Assembly: GCA_022695795.1 (NCBI GenBank)
Contig: MU404154.1
Span: 90,926-154,925, forward strand
DNA length: 64,000 bases
Direction of reading: 5' to 3'
Source of the DNA: Biscogniauxia marginata
Lineage: Eukaryota > Ascomycota > Sordariomycetes > Xylariales > Xylariaceae
Shown: in pieces, positions 60,801 to 64,000 of the stretch
How the letters are laid out: each line of letters begins with the position of its first letter
Numbering within the stretch: position 1 is the first letter of the stretch
The notes under the pieces: model-generated
Database searches by the model: none
Seen by the model: only the letters and a program-made list of their open reading frames with translations
What the model was told of the DNA's origin: nothing
Translations under genes and position numbers: made by a program

Positions 60801-63190
60801 TAAATTTCGTTATTGAAATAGTTTTAAAGTAACTAAAAAACAATAAAAAATAAGACCTAGTTACGTACTTATTTAAAGCATTATATAATGTTAAATTAAA
60901 TTATTAAATTTATAACAAAGAACTATTAATAGTCATTAAAGCACTAAAAAATAAGAATTATAACTTAATAAAACTAAAAAACCTATTAATATTTATTTAA
61001 ATTATAAGAACTTTACACGATTTATAATAATATAAACGTTTAATTAAAGATATAAATGTTAAATGATTTTCCTGTTTAAATTTAATTTTAAAATTTATTA
61101 TATTAAAAAAAAGAAAACATTTAAATAAATCTTTTTAATAAAAAAAAGACTATAAATCGAAAGTTAATAAAAAAGATATTTAAATATTTAAATAATAAAG
61201 TAATAAATTAGTTATATTAATTTATATGCGAATTAATATAAAAAATTAAAAATAACATTTTAAGGAAAATTATAATTAAAAATAAAAATAATTATAATCT
61301 TAATAAGGGATTAACAACGAACTTTTCTCGTATGAAAAAAAGGTTTATATATTAAAATAAGTACAAAACGAATTTGTTAAGGAATTTCACAAATACCTTT
61401 TACACGGTTATTAAGAAATCTTTAAAACGTTAAAACGGTTATAAAAAGAGTTCGACTTTCCAAAAATAAAATAAACAATTAAAAGAATTATAAAAAGTTA
61501 TAATATTTATAATAAAGTTAAAATATCACGATATAAACTATATAAATTATTATAATTAACTTAAATACCTAAAAAAGCATAATATATAATTATATAAGAT
61601 TTCATAATAAAACTTTCTAAGTTAAAAGATTTTACTATAAAAATACCTTATAATAACATATAAGTAATTATTAATCGACTTACGAAATATACTTATTTTT
61701 TACTGTTTAACGAGTTAAGCATAATAAAATAATTAGTTTTTAGTTTTTTAAAAGAGTATGTTAATAAATATGAATTATTAAAACGTATTATTTTAAATAA
61801 AAATAAGTTATTTACGTTAAAGTTTTAAATTAACTTAATAAAACAAATAAAAAAACTAAATTAAATAATAAAATAATATCTCCGAAGTTATATTAATTAG
61901 GAAATAAATAACTAAGTAAAATTACTATTAATAACTTAAATAACGTATAACACTTTAATTAATAAAGATATAAAGATGTTATTACACGAAATAATATATA
62001 GTTAAAAAGTAGAAATCTAAAAATAATTAATTAAACTTATAAAAGCACTAAAAGTCGAAATAAAAGCCTTAAAAGTAAAAGTATTATCCGAAAAAGTTTA
62101 AGTAATATAACTACGATTATAAAAAGAGTTATAATTTATTTAAAACAAAATACTAAAGTATTATAATAAAAAAAGAATTAAGGAACTAATTTTTAAAAAA
62201 GAAAATATTATTTATTTATTTCGCTAATAACAAAGCGCGTTAATAAAAACGCCTTAAATTTAAAAAGTTAAAACTATGTAAAATTAAAAAAGTTATTTTA
62301 AAAGTTAATTATAAACTTTCTTTATTAAAAAGATTTAAAATATATTTTATATTTTATATTTCACTTTTAAAATTAATATTAAAAAACGCCTTATTAAAAA
62401 ACCAATTAAAACTTAAAAAAAATCTTAATAAGTACAAAATAAAAAAGATATTAAATTTAAAACAAATTAATAATTAATTATAATATCTTGTTAAATAAGA
62501 AGGTTACTTACCTGAAAAAAACACTTAAAAACCCTAATAAATAAACTTGCGAACTTTTACCGTTAAAACCTGGATTAATTGGGAATACTTAAAAATCTAG
62601 TAAAAATCAATCGAAAAAGGAAAAGGCCTTTAAAGCAAGTACACTTTACTTAAATTCAAGTAAACATAACGATTCCTTTATTTATTACTATTTTTTAATA
62701 AAGTAAACGTTTTTCGCTTTTAATTACTTTTAATTCTCCTTTTTATAATTAATATGTTTTAACTTTTCGATTAAAAATAAACCACATTTTAACATTTCTA
62801 AGCCCCGTTTTTAAAAAAACTCTTTTTATTTATATAAACGGGTTAAATAACTAATTAACGTTTAAAGCTTTTCCTTGGCTTTTTAACATTCGGAAATAAT
62901 ATAGTCGCGTTCACGACTTATATCTAATAAAAATAACATTTTAATATTTAAATCATTATAATAATACAATTAAAACAAGTTTTAAAACCCGAAACCATAA
63001 AATAAAAAAAACCGCCTTTAAAACAAAAAAAAACAAAAAAAAACCTTATATCTATAAAGCCGAATATAAATAGCGAAAAAGTCGCGAATCTCACGTTAGT
63101 TCTTATAAACCCTCATAACCAGTTTATTAATACTAAATATATTAAAGAAAAAAGAACTTACTTAAAAAAATCTTTAAAGAAAAAAAATAA

Positions 63191-63626
63191 TATTACGAAT
63201 TAACTAATTAAAAAAGACTAAAAAACGAAACGAGTTAAAAATACCTCGAAATAAACTTCTTAAAAGAAAATATAATATAATATTACGTAATTAAAATCTT
63301 AATAAATCTAAGATTTAAAGAAAATATTAATAAGTAAATTTAATAAGTATTTAATATATTAAAATAAGAAATATAAAAAATAAAAAATAAAAATAAAAAA
63401 GGCAAAATTTCTTATATAATTAATTTCTCGTTTTTTAGCTATTAATTTAAAACTATAATCACTTTTTAATATTACAATAAAAATACTATGAAATCTTTTT
63501 AACGAACAAGGCATCGTAAATCTCTTAAATTAACCTTAATTTACTATTACTTTTAAAACAAAAAAACCTAATACGTACTTATTTATAAAGTTAACTAACT
63601 AGAAACACATAAGAAGGTTCGTCACA
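63191..63626 (+). repeat. 3' LTR of outer element
   Basis: 436 bp, starts TATTACGAATT, ends GGTTCGTCACA; preceded by a purine-rich A tract (PPT relic). More uniformly AT-rich than its 5' partner. Confidence 0.9.
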
Positions 63627-63631
63627 TTAAT

Positions 63632-63905
63632 ATAATAAGCGAATAAAGGTACGTTTTAAAAAGCGTGCATTACTTTAAATAAAAATCGGAAAAATCTCGG
63701 ACTTTATTTATTTATTTATACAATTATTTATTTAATTTTAACGTTAATATTTTTATATTTTTATATTAATTTATTATTAATCCTTTTATAATTATAATTA
63801 ATATATTATTAAATAAATTTAAAATTATTTATAAAAACATTAAAATATAAATAACTTTTATAAGATTTATTATAATAAAAATGAATTAGTTTTTTTAATA
63901 TTATT
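63632..63905. repeat. AT-rich RIP flank
   Basis: AT-rich DNA beyond the outer target duplication, with a fragment (AAAAATCGGAAAAATCTCGG, near 63671) resembling the inner parts of the inverted-repeat elements at 33-34 kb. Probably older repeat into which the outer element inserted. Confidence 0.5.
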
Positions 63906-64000
63906 TAAATAAATAAGTTATATAAATAAATAAGTTATATAAATAAATAAGTTATATAAATAAATAAGTTATATAAATAAATAAGTTATATAAATAAATA
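63906..64000. repeat. 17-bp tandem repeat, continues past window
   Basis: At least five copies of AAATAAATAAGTTATAT in direct tandem, identical apart from the cut at the window edge. Confidence 0.95.

Larger units (their letters stand above)
48676..63626 (+). mobile_element. Outer Ty3/gypsy chromovirus, RIP-degraded, with nested insertion
   Basis: LTRs at 48676-49118 and 63191-63626, with target duplication TTAGT (48671-48675) / TTAAT (63627-63631); the single difference is a RIP-type G-to-A. The internal part is 49119-50378 plus 57847-63190, split by the inner element. Excluding the insertion the element is about 7.49 kb. Relics in order: gag-like region with a zinc-knuckle-like relic near 50215, RT (about 60040-60400, the YLDD box reading YLND near 60350), RNase H (about 60870-61040), integrase (about 61370-62350) and chromodomain (about 62430-62530). 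Every domain is full of stops, so it cannot encode a functional protein. Confidence 0.92.

Overview
The window is nuclear DNA of a filamentous ascomycete (Pezizomycotina, probably Sordariomycetes-like). The evidence is short introns of 45-190 nt with GTRNGT donors, CTAAC/CTGAC branch points and YAG acceptors; fungal families such as DUF3632, fungal rhodopsin domain and unspecific peroxygenase; and AT-rich blocks of retrotransposon sequence degraded by C-to-T and G-to-A change, as expected from repeat-induced point mutation (RIP). I resolved exon structures by reading splice signals, so most gene calls are joined models.

Layout, 1-31 kb (mostly gene-bearing). A DUF3632 gene (805-1717, -), a doubtful small gene (2621-3018, -), a five-exon secreted-type aldose 1-epimerase (5295-6678, -), an orphan Cys/His-rich protein (7498-8127, -), and EME1/MMS4, the Mus81 partner (11446-13638, -). 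A 5.6-kb gene-poor stretch follows, then a 1,728-residue kinesin-4-like motor (19298-24724, +). THI4, the suicide thiazole synthase (27424-28489, +), comes next and is preceded by a clear TPP riboswitch (27182-27360), leader splice sites and two uORFs. Then come a histidine phosphatase with a C-terminal PIP-box-like motif (28968-29924, +) and, tail to tail with it, an alkyltransferase-like DNA-damage protein (30397-31061, -).

31-35 kb. An AT-rich RIP block holds two copies of a long-inverted-repeat element. One copy is split by a solo LTR with a perfect 5-bp target duplication.

35-48.6 kb. A fungal rhodopsin-domain membrane protein (36740-38236, +), a small single-pass membrane protein (39402-39866, +), a short-type heme-thiolate peroxidase (41446-42423, -) and a small conserved-looking protein (47470-47796, +), separated by long gene-free spacers. 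A ~130-bp two-hairpin repeat occurs at 9.2, 40.4 and 44.7 kb.

48.7-64 kb. One 7.46-kb chromodomain Ty3/gypsy element (50384-57841) is inserted in a related 7.49-kb element (48676-63626 after excision). Both are on the + strand, both have target duplications, and both are heavily RIP-mutated with no intact reading frame. The window ends in a 17-bp tandem repeat. There is no gene cluster; the genes are independent housekeeping or secreted functions. Three are DNA-repair or replication linked: EME1, ATL and, by motif only, the histidine phosphatase.
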